64,000 bases of DNA from JAUILH01 sp965230535 (GTDB taxonomy: Bacteria; Bacteroidota; Bacteroidia; Flavobacteriales_D; JAUILH01), in the NCBI GenBank assembly GCA_965230535.1, contig OZ246010.1, forward strand, positions 1,054,001 through 1,118,000, written 5' to 3'. Below, piece by piece: positions 35,534 through 42,728 of the stretch; position 1 is the first letter of the stretch; each line of letters starts with the position of its first letter. The position numbers were made by a program, and so were the translations under genes. Under the pieces are notes generated by a model, which was not told where the DNA came from, ran no database searches, and saw only the letters and a program-made list of their open reading frames with translations.

Positions 35534-37858
35534 ATGTCCTTAAGGTATACCATACTGGTCTTTTTAATGTCTCTATCCTTAGCAGGAATCGGACAAACTT
35601 CATGCAGTCTTACTGTAAATGGAAAAGTGAGTTCAAAGCTCAGCGGGATTTCTCAATCATACTACATATCTCTTAATGATTCAATTTCAGTTATTTCAGA
35701 TGATTCGGGCAGATTTAGGTTTCGCAATGTTTGTCCGGGCACATATGATATTACCGTTAAAATAGCGGGAATCAATGAAATCTGGTCGGAAGTCGTGATA
35801 AAGAACGACACAACTTTGAATCTGCTTTTTGACAGCGACAAATTATTATCTGCTCTTGACATCAATGGCTCGTTCATAGGTCCAAATACCTTTATTAAGA
35901 AAAGAACCCTTGATCCGGAGGGTGTGCTGGCATCCGGAGGAAGTAACCTGACTGATTTGGCCTCTAACATTCCTGGGGTATCCGGACTTAAAACAGGAAG
36001 CACCATTGCCAAACCAATTGTGAGTGGAATGGTCGGCAGACGTGTCGTCATTTACAACAATGGCGTCAGACTTGAAGGTCAGGACTGGGGAAGCGAACAT
36101 GGGCCGGAAATTGATGCTCAGGACGTGAACTCAATTACTGTTATAAAAGGTCCCGGTAGCTTGCGTTATGCTTCAGATGCATTGGGAGGTCTCATTTTGG
36201 TTGAGTCCATTCCTCCAAGAAAGCAAGTTGGCGTTGATGCAGGCATTACTCTGGCAGGCATGTCCAACGGTCGAGGAGGAATTAGTTCCGGCTTTGTAAA
36301 TGGCCGTCTTGCCAGAATTCCACTGTCATGGAAGCTTCAGGGCTCCATAAAACGATCGGGAAATGTACATACCCCAGACTATTTTCTAAAAAATACAGGC
36401 AGCTCAGAACGCGATTTTTCAGCAAGTTTAGCTTACACAAAAAAAAGATGGGAAGTTAATCTTCTGCATAGCCTATTTACCTCACAAGTAGGGATTTTTT
36501 CGGGCTCACATATTGGTAATCTTACAGATCTGCAAAATGCCTTTGAAGCCAAACAACCATTCGATTCAACGGGATTCGATTATGCCATAGATCGTCCTTA
36601 TCAAGACATTATTCATGAACTCAGCAAGGTGAATTTCAAATTTGCCATCAACGAAATTCACAAACTCGAAATCAACTATTCTCGCCAGTACAACAGCCGA
36701 CAGGAATTTGACAAAGACCTTCCATATGACGACTCTCTGGCTGCTTTAAATTTACCGGATTTCTCTCTTGAAATCACAACACATACCGGTGAATTGCTTT
36801 GGTCTCACAAACCAAAAAAACAACTATCAGGATTCATTGGTATCACCGGAAAGTATCAGGCCAATACACATGCATACAGAGAGTTCATTCCAAATTTCAT
36901 CAATCAGGCGGTCGGTGGTTTTTGGATTGAACAATATGCCGCAGAAAAATTTGCCCTGGAAACAGCCATTCGGTACGATCATAACTTCTTATCTGTTTTT
37001 CAAAGAGACGAGAATAATGACATCATTTCAAACGATCATGAGTTTTCTGGTTTAGCGGGTTCACTTGGAGGTCTGTTTACTATTACAAAATCTGTTCTTT
37101 TGAATGTCAACCTCTCCTCAGGATGGCGCATGCCGTGGGTCAACGAATTGTACAGCAGCGGTCTGCATCATGGTGTTGCTGCACTTGAATACGGAGACGA
37201 TCAACTTGAAATAGAACGCTCTTTGGGAATCAACATCTCACCCGAATATGAATCAGACAAGTTTAAACTCACGCTGGACATATACGGCAATCTTCTAAAT
37301 GACTACATATTCCTGAGACCTGCTGAAGAACCAACACTCACCATTCAGGGTGCCTTCCCTACTTTCAATTTTCAACAAACGGATGCCTGGTCTGGCGGAC
37401 TTGATTTCATGGCCCGATATCAGGTAACGAAACATATATCTGTAGATGGAAAAGGCAGTATCGTCAGAATTCAAGACAGAACAACAGAAGAATTTTTACC
37501 GGGGACACCATCGGATCGTTTTTCCATTTCTACAACATTTCAAACAAAGACAGGAAAAATTAACTGGTCGATTGCTCCAAGATTTGATCACATTGCCAAA
37601 CAATGGCGCATCAAACAAGAGGCTGACTTTGTTCCTGCTCCGGAAGCATACAGCCTGTTAGGAGCAACAGCAATTTTCAAACTCCCTTTCAAGTCGAAAA
37701 CTGTGACAGCTGTTTTCCGTGTAGACAACCTGTTAAATACGAACTACAGAGATTATTTGAATCGATTTAGGTACTATGCCAATGATCTCGGAAGAAATTA
37801 CACAATCAAACTTAATATTCCTTTTAATATCACTAAAAATGAAAAACACAAACCTTAA
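35534..37858 (+). CDS. TonB-dependent outer membrane receptor, ZnuD-like
   Basis: 774 residues from the ATG at 35534 (the earlier in-frame ATG at 35495 lies upstream of the promoter). Signal peptide ends near IGQTS. Residues about 25-105 are a carboxypeptidase-like beta-sandwich common in Bacteroidota receptors. The plug (about 115-225) contains QDWGSEHGPEIDAQDV and ITVIKGPGSLRYASDALGG. The GQ-x-W-G-x-EHG-x-EID motif is characteristic of zinc receptors of the ZnuD type. A 22-strand barrel follows to the C-terminus. It is the first gene of a three-gene operon: the next start overlaps its last 20 bases. Two probable Zur boxes in the promoter and a Fur-family regulator at 38875 fit zinc uptake. 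Confidence 0.85.
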   Translation: MSLRYTILVFLMSLSLAGIGQTSCSLTVNGKVSSKLSGISQSYYISLNDSISVISDDSGRFRFRNVCPGTYDITVKIAGINEIWSEVVIKNDTTLNLLFDSDKLLSALDINGSFIGPNTFIKKRTLDPEGVLASGGSNLTDLASNIPGVSGLKTGSTIAKPIVSGMVGRRVVIYNNGVRLEGQDWGSEHGPEIDAQDVNSITVIKGPGSLRYASDALGGLILVESIPPRKQVGVDAGITLAGMSNGRGGISSGFVNGRLARIPLSWKLQGSIKRSGNVHTPDYFLKNTGSSERDFSASLAYTKKRWEVNLLHSLFTSQVGIFSGSHIGNLTDLQNAFEAKQPFDSTGFDYAIDRPYQDIIHELSKVNFKFAINEIHKLEINYSRQYNSRQEFDKDLPYDDSLAALNLPDFSLEITTHTGELLWSHKPKKQLSGFIGITGKYQANTHAYREFIPNFINQAVGGFWIEQYAAEKFALETAIRYDHNFLSVFQRDENNDIISNDHEFSGLAGSLGGLFTITKSVLLNVNLSSGWRMPWVNELYSSGLHHGVAALEYGDDQLEIERSLGINISPEYESDKFKLTLDIYGNLLNDYIFLRPAEEPTLTIQGAFPTFNFQQTDAWSGGLDFMARYQVTKHISVDGKGSIVRIQDRTTEEFLPGTPSDRFSISTTFQTKTGKINWSIAPRFDHIAKQWRIKQEADFVPAPEAYSLLGATAIFKLPFKSKTVTAVFRVDNLLNTNYRDYLNRFRYYANDLGRNYTIKLNIPFNITKNEKHKP

Positions 37859-38405
37859 GTTTTATGCCCTGGGCCTAGTGGTCGCAGTGAGCGTATCGTC
37901 ATGTAAAAAAGATGACGACCTGGCAGATGTGCCACCACCAGTAGCAAATGAAGCAGAAGTCATTACAACGCTTCAATTACACTTCACGGAAGTTGGTATG
38001 CCTTCAAACACCTTTACCTATCAGTATGCTGATGTAGATGGCGTTGGTGGCAATCCTCCGGTTGCAGATACCATTGCATTGGAAATCAATAAAACCTATA
38101 ATGTAACCATTGATGTGCTCAATGAATCAGAAACACCAACTGATACACTTACAGGAGAGATCAACGATGAAAAAGATGATCACCTCTTCTGCTTTGATGT
38201 GCACAGTGGTGACCTAACTGTTAGTAGAACCGACATGGATAACAATAGTTATGAAATTGGCTTGACTTCAGACTGGGTGGTTGGATCAACTGCTGGTTTA
38301 GGAGAAATCCATGTGACTTTAAAGCACCAACCAGGTATTAAGGATGGATCTTGTACACCTGGTGAAACAGATATAGACGCACACTTTGAACTTAAATTAC
38401 AGTAA
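37839..38405 (+). CDS. Lipoprotein of the zinc-receptor operon
   Basis: 188 residues from the ATG at 37839, inside the last 20 bases of the receptor gene. Signal peptide with lipobox-like VSVSSC followed by KKDDD, then a domain with repeating beta strands (EVITTLQLHFTE, TYNVTIDVLNES, AGLGEIHVTLKHQPG, ending in AHFELKLQ). Similar proteins beside TonB receptors in Flavobacteria are annotated as periplasmic-binding-fold-like lipoproteins without known function. Acidic and histidine residues (DDHLFCFDVHSGD) could bind metal. The upstream in-frame ATG at 37776 would remove the signal peptide from the N-terminus and is rejected. Confidence 0.75.
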   Translation: MKNTNLKFYALGLVVAVSVSSCKKDDDLADVPPPVANEAEVITTLQLHFTEVGMPSNTFTYQYADVDGVGGNPPVADTIALEINKTYNVTIDVLNESETPTDTLTGEINDEKDDHLFCFDVHSGDLTVSRTDMDNNSYEIGLTSDWVVGSTAGLGEIHVTLKHQPGIKDGSCTPGETDIDAHFELKLQ

Positions 38406-38406
38406 A

Positions 38407-38880
38407 ATGAAAAATCTTATTTCTATACTCATGATTGTTATAGTAGCGGGAGCAATCTCCAGTTGTAACAAAACAAAAAAAGTATCCAAACGTTTCATGA
38501 AATCAGGCGAATGGAAGGTAACAGAACTTTCGGTTGATGGCGTAAATGAAGATGAACTTCCTACGTGGGAAATCGAGGATTGCGATATTTATAAAGAGTC
38601 GTGCGAGGGTGAATGGAAGAACGATGAAGGCGGACATAGCGAATTCATCTGGCAATTCAGAGAGAAGGGTGAAACTTTTGAAATATCCAGACAAGCTGAA
38701 GAAGAAGCTGGTCACTCACACACTCACGATCATGCGGCCGAAGAAGCTGCTGCTCAATGCTACAACTTTAGTGGCGTTTATGAAGTAATCTCTTCAAAGA
38801 AAGACGAAATGGAGTTCAGATCAACTGCTACTGCCGGACATAACGGCAAGCAAGTTGTTATCAAGATCTCTAAACTATGA
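38407..38880 (+). CDS. Small His-rich lipoprotein of the zinc-receptor operon
   Basis: 157 residues from the ATG at 38407, one base after the previous stop. Signal peptide ends AGAISSC-NK, a good lipobox. The mature protein carries a histidine cluster AGHSHTHDHAAEE at about residues 100-112 and cysteines in IEDCDIYKESCEGEW, both plausible metal ligands. The fold looks like a small beta barrel (WKVTELSVDG, QFREKGETFEIS, YNFSGVYEVIS). Co-transcription with a ZnuD-like receptor suggests a metal-binding chaperone or buffer at the outer membrane. Its stop codon overlaps the convergent Fur-family gene by 6 bases. Confidence 0.78.
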   Translation: MKNLISILMIVIVAGAISSCNKTKKVSKRFMKSGEWKVTELSVDGVNEDELPTWEIEDCDIYKESCEGEWKNDEGGHSEFIWQFREKGETFEISRQAEEEAGHSHTHDHAAEEAAAQCYNFSGVYEVISSKKDEMEFRSTATAGHNGKQVVIKISKL

Positions 38881-39297
38881 TACAGTGCATTGGTCGCAAG
38901 TTCCTGTGGCCAATGCAATCACCTTTTCAACATGATACCCGGCAGGCACTTTAATGTCGGGTTCATGTTTGCTGGTAAGGCACAATATTTTCCCACATTC
39001 TGTACACTTAAAATGCGCATGAGAATCATCATGTGTATGGTCATGGTGATGATCGTCATGATGACACAAAGCATATTTTGGCTCTCCTGATGGATCCGGA
39101 ATTAAATGCAACAATCCTTTATCTTCAAATGATTTAAGCGTACGGTACACCGTTACCCGATCAAATTCTTTTGGAAGCTTACTCACAATGTCTTTATAAG
39201 AAATGGCATGACCAAATTCCTGAAAAACGGTCACAATAGAATTTCTCTGCGCAGTCACACGCAAGCCATGCGATTTTAATAGATCGTTTGCATTCAC
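38875..39297 (-). CDS. Fur family regulator, probable Zur
   Basis: 140 residues with a typical Fur winged helix (LKSHGLRVTAQRNSIVTVFQE, then VTVYRTLKSFEDKGLLH) and dimerisation domain. The hinge is unusually His-rich (ALCHHDDHHHDHTHDDSHAHFKC), and the structural zinc site uses CTECGKI and the C-terminal CDQC. The His-rich loop and the convergent ZnuD-like operon favour zinc sensing over iron. The start is GTG at 39297; no in-frame ATG exists near it. The -7 element ends 5 bases before the GTG, so the mRNA is probably leaderless. Candidate targets are the two palindromes at 35477-35530. Confidence 0.88.
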   Translation of the reverse strand: MNANDLLKSHGLRVTAQRNSIVTVFQEFGHAISYKDIVSKLPKEFDRVTVYRTLKSFEDKGLLHLIPDPSGEPKYALCHHDDHHHDHTHDDSHAHFKCTECGKILCLTSKHEPDIKVPAGYHVEKVIALATGTCDQCTVS

Positions 39298-39301
39298 ATA
39301 A

Positions 39302-39309
39302 CAAAGATA
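39302..39309 (-). promoter_or_regulatory. -7 element TATCTTTG of the Fur-family gene
   Basis: On the minus strand TATCTTTG matches TAnnTTTG and ends only 5 bases before the GTG start, which implies a leaderless or nearly leaderless transcript. No TGCAA-N5-TTGCA site lies here, so autoregulation through the same motif is not supported. Confidence 0.5.
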
Positions 39310-39380
39310 CGTGAAAGAAAATCAATATACACAAGTAGACATTAACATCTTAAATCTGGTTTTTGGTATCGTTTTGTGAT

Positions 39381-39944
39381 ATGAATGAGTCCATTATTCA
39401 TTTATATTTAGATCAACCATTAAAAGTAAAAGTGAATCTGAATTTGTCCGAAGGTTTCTACATTGAATCGAGCAGATTAAAAACAGCACCGTTGTGCGAT
39501 AAAGATGCCTTCCGGCTTTTTCAGATTTACTCTGATGGAGATGCCATGAAATATCGAGGCAGTGGTCCTATGAATGAAATTGAAGACGCACAAAAAATGA
39601 TCTCCAGGGCATTCATTACAGATGATTCGGTATCGAAATTGAGATTGGGCATCAAAACCAAAGTTGACGGTGAGCTTATTGGAACCTTGCTCCTTTCTGT
39701 TCGGGAAGATGGTCATTGCGAAATAGGCTTCTCGTTTGAAAAAGAACACTGGGGCAAAGGATACGGACAGGAAATTTTGAAAACAACAGAAGAAAAGCTC
39801 AGAAACTTTGAAAACACTAGAACCATAAGAGCATGGTGCATTAAGGAAAATGTAGCTTCTAACAGACTTTTCGAAAAGGCAGGATTTTCGTTAATTGAAC
39901 AAAACAAATATCCTCAGAGTAATTTGTTCGAAAAGAAAGTGTAG
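39381..39944 (+). CDS. GNAT family N-acetyltransferase
   Basis: 187 residues from the ATG at 39381. RLKTAPLCDKDAFRLFQIYSD, the strand GELIGTLLLSVRE, EIGFSFEKEHWGKGYGQEIL (the acetyl-CoA pyrophosphate loop) and the end ENVASNRLFEKAGFSLIE are classic for the RimJ/RimL-type GNAT fold. The substrate is likely a protein N-terminus or small amine, not determinable from sequence. The TTG at 39363 is a weaker start. Apparently a single gene, separated from the Fur gene by a short divergent promoter region. Confidence 0.85.
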   Translation: MNESIIHLYLDQPLKVKVNLNLSEGFYIESSRLKTAPLCDKDAFRLFQIYSDGDAMKYRGSGPMNEIEDAQKMISRAFITDDSVSKLRLGIKTKVDGELIGTLLLSVREDGHCEIGFSFEKEHWGKGYGQEILKTTEEKLRNFENTRTIRAWCIKENVASNRLFEKAGFSLIEQNKYPQSNLFEKKV

Positions 39945-39957
39945 GTGCAGAAAATGA

Positions 39958-40407
39958 CTAGCCTCTAAGTTTATCCAGAATTCGATTCAACTCTTTCGCT
40001 TCCTCTTCACTTAGCTTTCTTTGTCTCATACTTAACTCATCCAATTCCTCTGTAATCTCTTTTAGAAAACCAATCCCACATTGGGTAATAGATACATCCA
40101 ACTTTCTTCGATTCGAAGGGCACACTTCTCTACTCACAAATTCTCTTAGCAACAATTTATCCAGCAAACGCGTTACATCCGGACTTTTGTCGAGCATAAC
40201 TTCTTTTATTTCTCCTGGTGTTATGGTGTTGGGATGAGCGCCTTTTAGGATTCTCATTACATTGTATTGTTGCAAAGAGACACCATACTTTTTGAAGATA
40301 TGTCTGGACGAATCATTAAGCCAATTAGCAGTATATAAGATATTAAGGTGTGCCAATTGTTCCTCATCAATGCTCTTTTTCTGTTTTATATCTTCAAGTA
40401 TTCCCAT
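39958..40407 (-). CDS. MarR family transcriptional regulator
   Basis: 149 residues, standard MarR length. GVSLQQYNVMRILKG, ITPGEIKEVMLDKSPDVTRLLDKLLLREFVSREVCPSNRRKLDVSIT give the winged helix with the usual D-x-R-x wing (here SNRRK). No cysteine tail, unlike the MarR at 32433. The ligand is unknown. The -7 element TAAGTTTG lies 24 bases upstream. Neighbours offer no clear target. Confidence 0.85.
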   Translation of the reverse strand: MGILEDIKQKKSIDEEQLAHLNILYTANWLNDSSRHIFKKYGVSLQQYNVMRILKGAHPNTITPGEIKEVMLDKSPDVTRLLDKLLLREFVSREVCPSNRRKLDVSITQCGIGFLKEITEELDELSMRQRKLSEEEAKELNRILDKLRG

Positions 40408-40430
40408 TCTTAACTCACCGATTCAAGTAT

Positions 40431-40438
40431 CAAACTTA
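40431..40438 (-). promoter_or_regulatory. -7 element TAAGTTTG of the MarR gene
   Basis: TAAGTTTG on the minus strand fits TAnnTTTG and lies 24 bases upstream of the MarR start at 40407. A TTG box would be only 15 bases further up, so the -33 element is uncertain. Confidence 0.45.
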
Positions 40439-40483
40439 CGGTTTTCGAGTTTTCAAAGGTACTTCATAGATCATACCAAACAA

Positions 40484-40511
40484 AACGGCTGGAGTTTAAA
40501 CTCCAGCCGTT
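40484..40511 (-). terminator. 28-bp perfect palindrome, terminator of the DUF6607 gene
   Basis: The 28 bases 40484-40511 are a perfect palindrome with arms AACGGCTGGAGTTT. A run of A precedes it on the plus strand, giving T residues after the hairpin for minus-strand transcripts ending from 40584. It also separates that gene from the MarR gene downstream. Confidence 0.7.
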
Positions 40512-40583
40512 CTTAATTAACAGACGATGGCTATATCTATCTGAAACAAAAAAGTGGTCTCAAAAAATTGAGTTAAGGAAAAC

Positions 40584-41498
40584 TTATGATTTAGTGTACT
40601 TCTCCAGTACTTCTCTAATAGATGCTTTTGTTTTCTTTTTTCCGTTTTCTTTAAGTGAACCTGACAATTCAAACATGTTCATCCACATCATCTTGTCGTC
40701 GATCAACTTGGTGATGGATACATCTTCCTTTTTTCCAAACATATCGGTCCACTCTTCTCTTACCAAACTCCAGAACTCTTCATTGTCTTTCCACCAGTCA
40801 ATAGCTGCCTGACATTTAGATTCATCCTGGGATTTGTAACGGTTAAGGCCTTTTTCCTGAGCCAAAATCTTATCTCCTGAAGTGTTCCTTACAATTTTCG
40901 TATTGTCTTGTTCGTGTAACCAACCATAGTCGGTTATTTCATGACGATTTCCTCTGTTCAACACATTGTAGTCGCTTCTCTTCGAATACTCACGTCTTGG
41001 CAATGGTGAATCTGATTTGTCTTCCCAAAAGTGCTTTCCGTCGTAGTGCACCCAGGTTGCGGATCCTTGATATCTTGGACTGTCATCCACCTGATATACT
41101 TTCTGAGTCCACTGACCGGCAACATCCTCTTTAGATTTCTCAACAAACTTCCACTTAAAATCAGCGTCATACTCCCAAAAACTTGTGTTTTCGTACAACC
41201 AATCCTGTCTCCAGTGTTTGATTATCATTGAATCATTGATTACCAACAAATGCTGAATCACAATTTTATCCTCAGTTTCCTCTACCACAAAAGCGTACTC
41301 GGCCTGAGCATGCGCATGGTAATCTTTATGAAATTCGTAATTGGTATCCGGACTAAATGTTTCCGTATAATTAAAGTCAATATCAAAGCATCCACACATG
41401 GATTTTATCGCTTCCTTGTCCAATTCTTTTTTATCACTTTGAGCAACTCCTGCTGAGCAGATAAATGCTCCTAAAAATATCGAAATTCCAATTCTCAT
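40584..41498 (-). CDS. DUF6607 family exported protein
   Basis: 304 residues with a signal peptide (MRIGISIFLGAFICSAGVAQ) followed by CGCFDIDFNYTETF and strands rich in W, Y and H (HWRQDWLYENTSFWEYD, WVHYDGKHFWEDKSDSPLPRREYSKR). This matches the Bacteroidota DUF6607 family, exported proteins of unknown function. The C-terminal third contains a helical region with DDKMMWMNMFELSGSL. It has a complete promoter (TTG-N20-TACTTTTG) and is divergent from the FMN_bind-like gene at 41646, with a 20-bp direct repeat between. Shared control of the two is likely. No enzymatic motif was recognised. Confidence 0.75.
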   Translation of the reverse strand: MRIGISIFLGAFICSAGVAQSDKKELDKEAIKSMCGCFDIDFNYTETFSPDTNYEFHKDYHAHAQAEYAFVVEETEDKIVIQHLLVINDSMIIKHWRQDWLYENTSFWEYDADFKWKFVEKSKEDVAGQWTQKVYQVDDSPRYQGSATWVHYDGKHFWEDKSDSPLPRREYSKRSDYNVLNRGNRHEITDYGWLHEQDNTKIVRNTSGDKILAQEKGLNRYKSQDESKCQAAIDWWKDNEEFWSLVREEWTDMFGKKEDVSITKLIDDKMMWMNMFELSGSLKENGKKKTKASIREVLEKYTKS

Positions 41499-41512
41499 AA
41501 TCTAATTTTTGA

Positions 41513-41543
41513 CAAAAGTAAATCGCCATCTCTAACCGATCAA
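41513..41543 (-). promoter_or_regulatory. Promoter TTG-N20-TACTTTTG of the DUF6607 gene
   Basis: On the minus strand TTG (41543-41541) and TACTTTTG (41520-41513) are 20 bases apart, a full consensus promoter, 14 bases upstream of the ATG at 41498. The first copy of the direct repeat begins exactly at the -33 box. Confidence 0.65.
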
Positions 41544-41596
41544 TCCCACGTTCGGGGTATTTCCAAACCCTTGACTATCCCACGTTCGGGGTATTT
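41543..41596. repeat. 20-bp direct repeat between divergent promoters
   Basis: ATCCCACGTTCGGGGTATTT occurs at 41543-41562 and, identically, at 41577-41596 (period 34 bp). It lies between the minus promoter at 41513-41543 and the plus -7 element at 41632. I know no family motif of this sequence. It is most simply a two-site operator acting on both genes. Confidence 0.7.
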
Positions 41597-41631
41597 TGAA
41601 GCATGTAGTAAAACCAAGGATTTAAACTCAT

Positions 41632-41639
41632 TAGTTTTG
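41632..41639 (+). promoter_or_regulatory. -7 element TAGTTTTG before the FMN_bind-like gene
   Basis: TAGTTTTG fits TAnnTTTG and ends 7 bases before the ATG at 41646, suggesting a leaderless transcript. No TTG box is visible at the normal distance, which would fit dependence on an activator bound to the repeats upstream. Confidence 0.45.
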
Positions 41640-41645
41640 CCTGTA

Positions 41646-42722
41646 ATGATTAAATTTTTCTTTTTGATAAGTGCCTTAATTGTCTTCTCAATTCCAGATA
41701 AAAAAAACGGATTTGAAGGACAAAATTCCAGTGAAACAGGTTTGGTTCTGGATACCCTTGAAAATTCCATTCAATTGCTGCACAATGAAGCTGGATTACC
41801 CACCTATTATTTTAGTGAAGTATTCACACCCGTTTGCGGTTCTTCGGAGTGCTTGCCAATCAAAATCAACTTGCGTTGGGATCTTGATGGTAATTTTCAT
41901 TCCTACGACATGCCAGACAAAGAAATTCTCACTAAAACGGATCATGTTCCTTTTACCAAAGCTGACTATGCGCACCTAAACAGGATTTTGAATGATTCTA
42001 TGAGTGTACTTGTTAAGCACACAGTATACTCTTTGGAACACTCTTATGAAGGACAAAAAGAAGTTGATGGCGTGAGCGGTGCTACCAGTATGATGACTGC
42101 AGGAACTTATGTTCCGGGAGCCTTGTACACTTCTGTAAGATTATGGCATCTCGTTCACAAAATAAAACCGCAATTAAAGGCATATACCAGAAGAAACCTG
42201 CTCCCTCAACATAAAGCCAAAAATTTGAGTGTTCGAGAAGACATTCCCGGCAGCATCATTGCACTGAGCAGTTGGTTGAAAGATCAAAACAAACCGGAAG
42301 AAGCCCTACTTGAGTTACTTCCAAAAATGGATCCTGCTTTGGCGACCAAAACACTTGTCTTTTTAAAATCTTCTGAATACAACCGCGAGCAAATCGCACC
42401 TGGTTTTTTCAGTCATTACAAGACAGACAATGAAGACCTCAAACTATTGATTGAGGAGCTCTGGAAAACAAATGCACTTACTCCCGATTTTCTGACCAGG
42501 CTGGTAAACGAATCCATTCATGTTTCAAGCTACCTCAACATCACAATTGAGCTGTTGAAGGAGAACAAAAACTGGACAGAAAATTTAGGTCATGCAATGA
42601 TTGATTACTGCGAAAAAGAACGCAATATGAACAGACGAGGAAGGATGAAGAAAGTTCTGCTTAAACATAGGGACGATTATCCCCGATCAGTCAAAAAACG
42701 ACTCAAGAATAAGGGTTGGTAG
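41646..42722 (+). CDS. Exported protein with FMN_bind-like motif
   Basis: 358 residues from the ATG at 41646, with an N-terminal hydrophobic segment (MIKFFFLISALIVFSI). EVDGVSGATSMMTAG at about 139-153 resembles the S-(G)-A-T motif where FMN is attached covalently through Thr in RnfG/NqrC-type FMN_bind domains. CGSSEC at about 62-67 is a possible disulphide or metal site. The C-terminal 150 residues are helical and HEAT-like (LLELLPKMDPALATKTL and similar). A periplasmic flavoprotein role is inferred from one motif only and needs a profile search. Divergent from DUF6607. The longer frame from the TTG at 41571 overlaps the direct repeat and promoter and is rejected. Confidence 0.65.
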   Translation: MIKFFFLISALIVFSIPDKKNGFEGQNSSETGLVLDTLENSIQLLHNEAGLPTYYFSEVFTPVCGSSECLPIKINLRWDLDGNFHSYDMPDKEILTKTDHVPFTKADYAHLNRILNDSMSVLVKHTVYSLEHSYEGQKEVDGVSGATSMMTAGTYVPGALYTSVRLWHLVHKIKPQLKAYTRRNLLPQHKAKNLSVREDIPGSIIALSSWLKDQNKPEEALLELLPKMDPALATKTLVFLKSSEYNREQIAPGFFSHYKTDNEDLKLLIEELWKTNALTPDFLTRLVNESIHVSSYLNITIELLKENKNWTENLGHAMIDYCEKERNMNRRGRMKKVLLKHRDDYPRSVKKRLKNKGW

Positions 42723-42728
42723 ATATTC

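Noticed and set aside
41540..41770. 76-codon minus-strand open frame across the direct repeat
   Set aside because: It is antisense to the FMN_bind-like gene start and covers two promoters, with no recognisable product.
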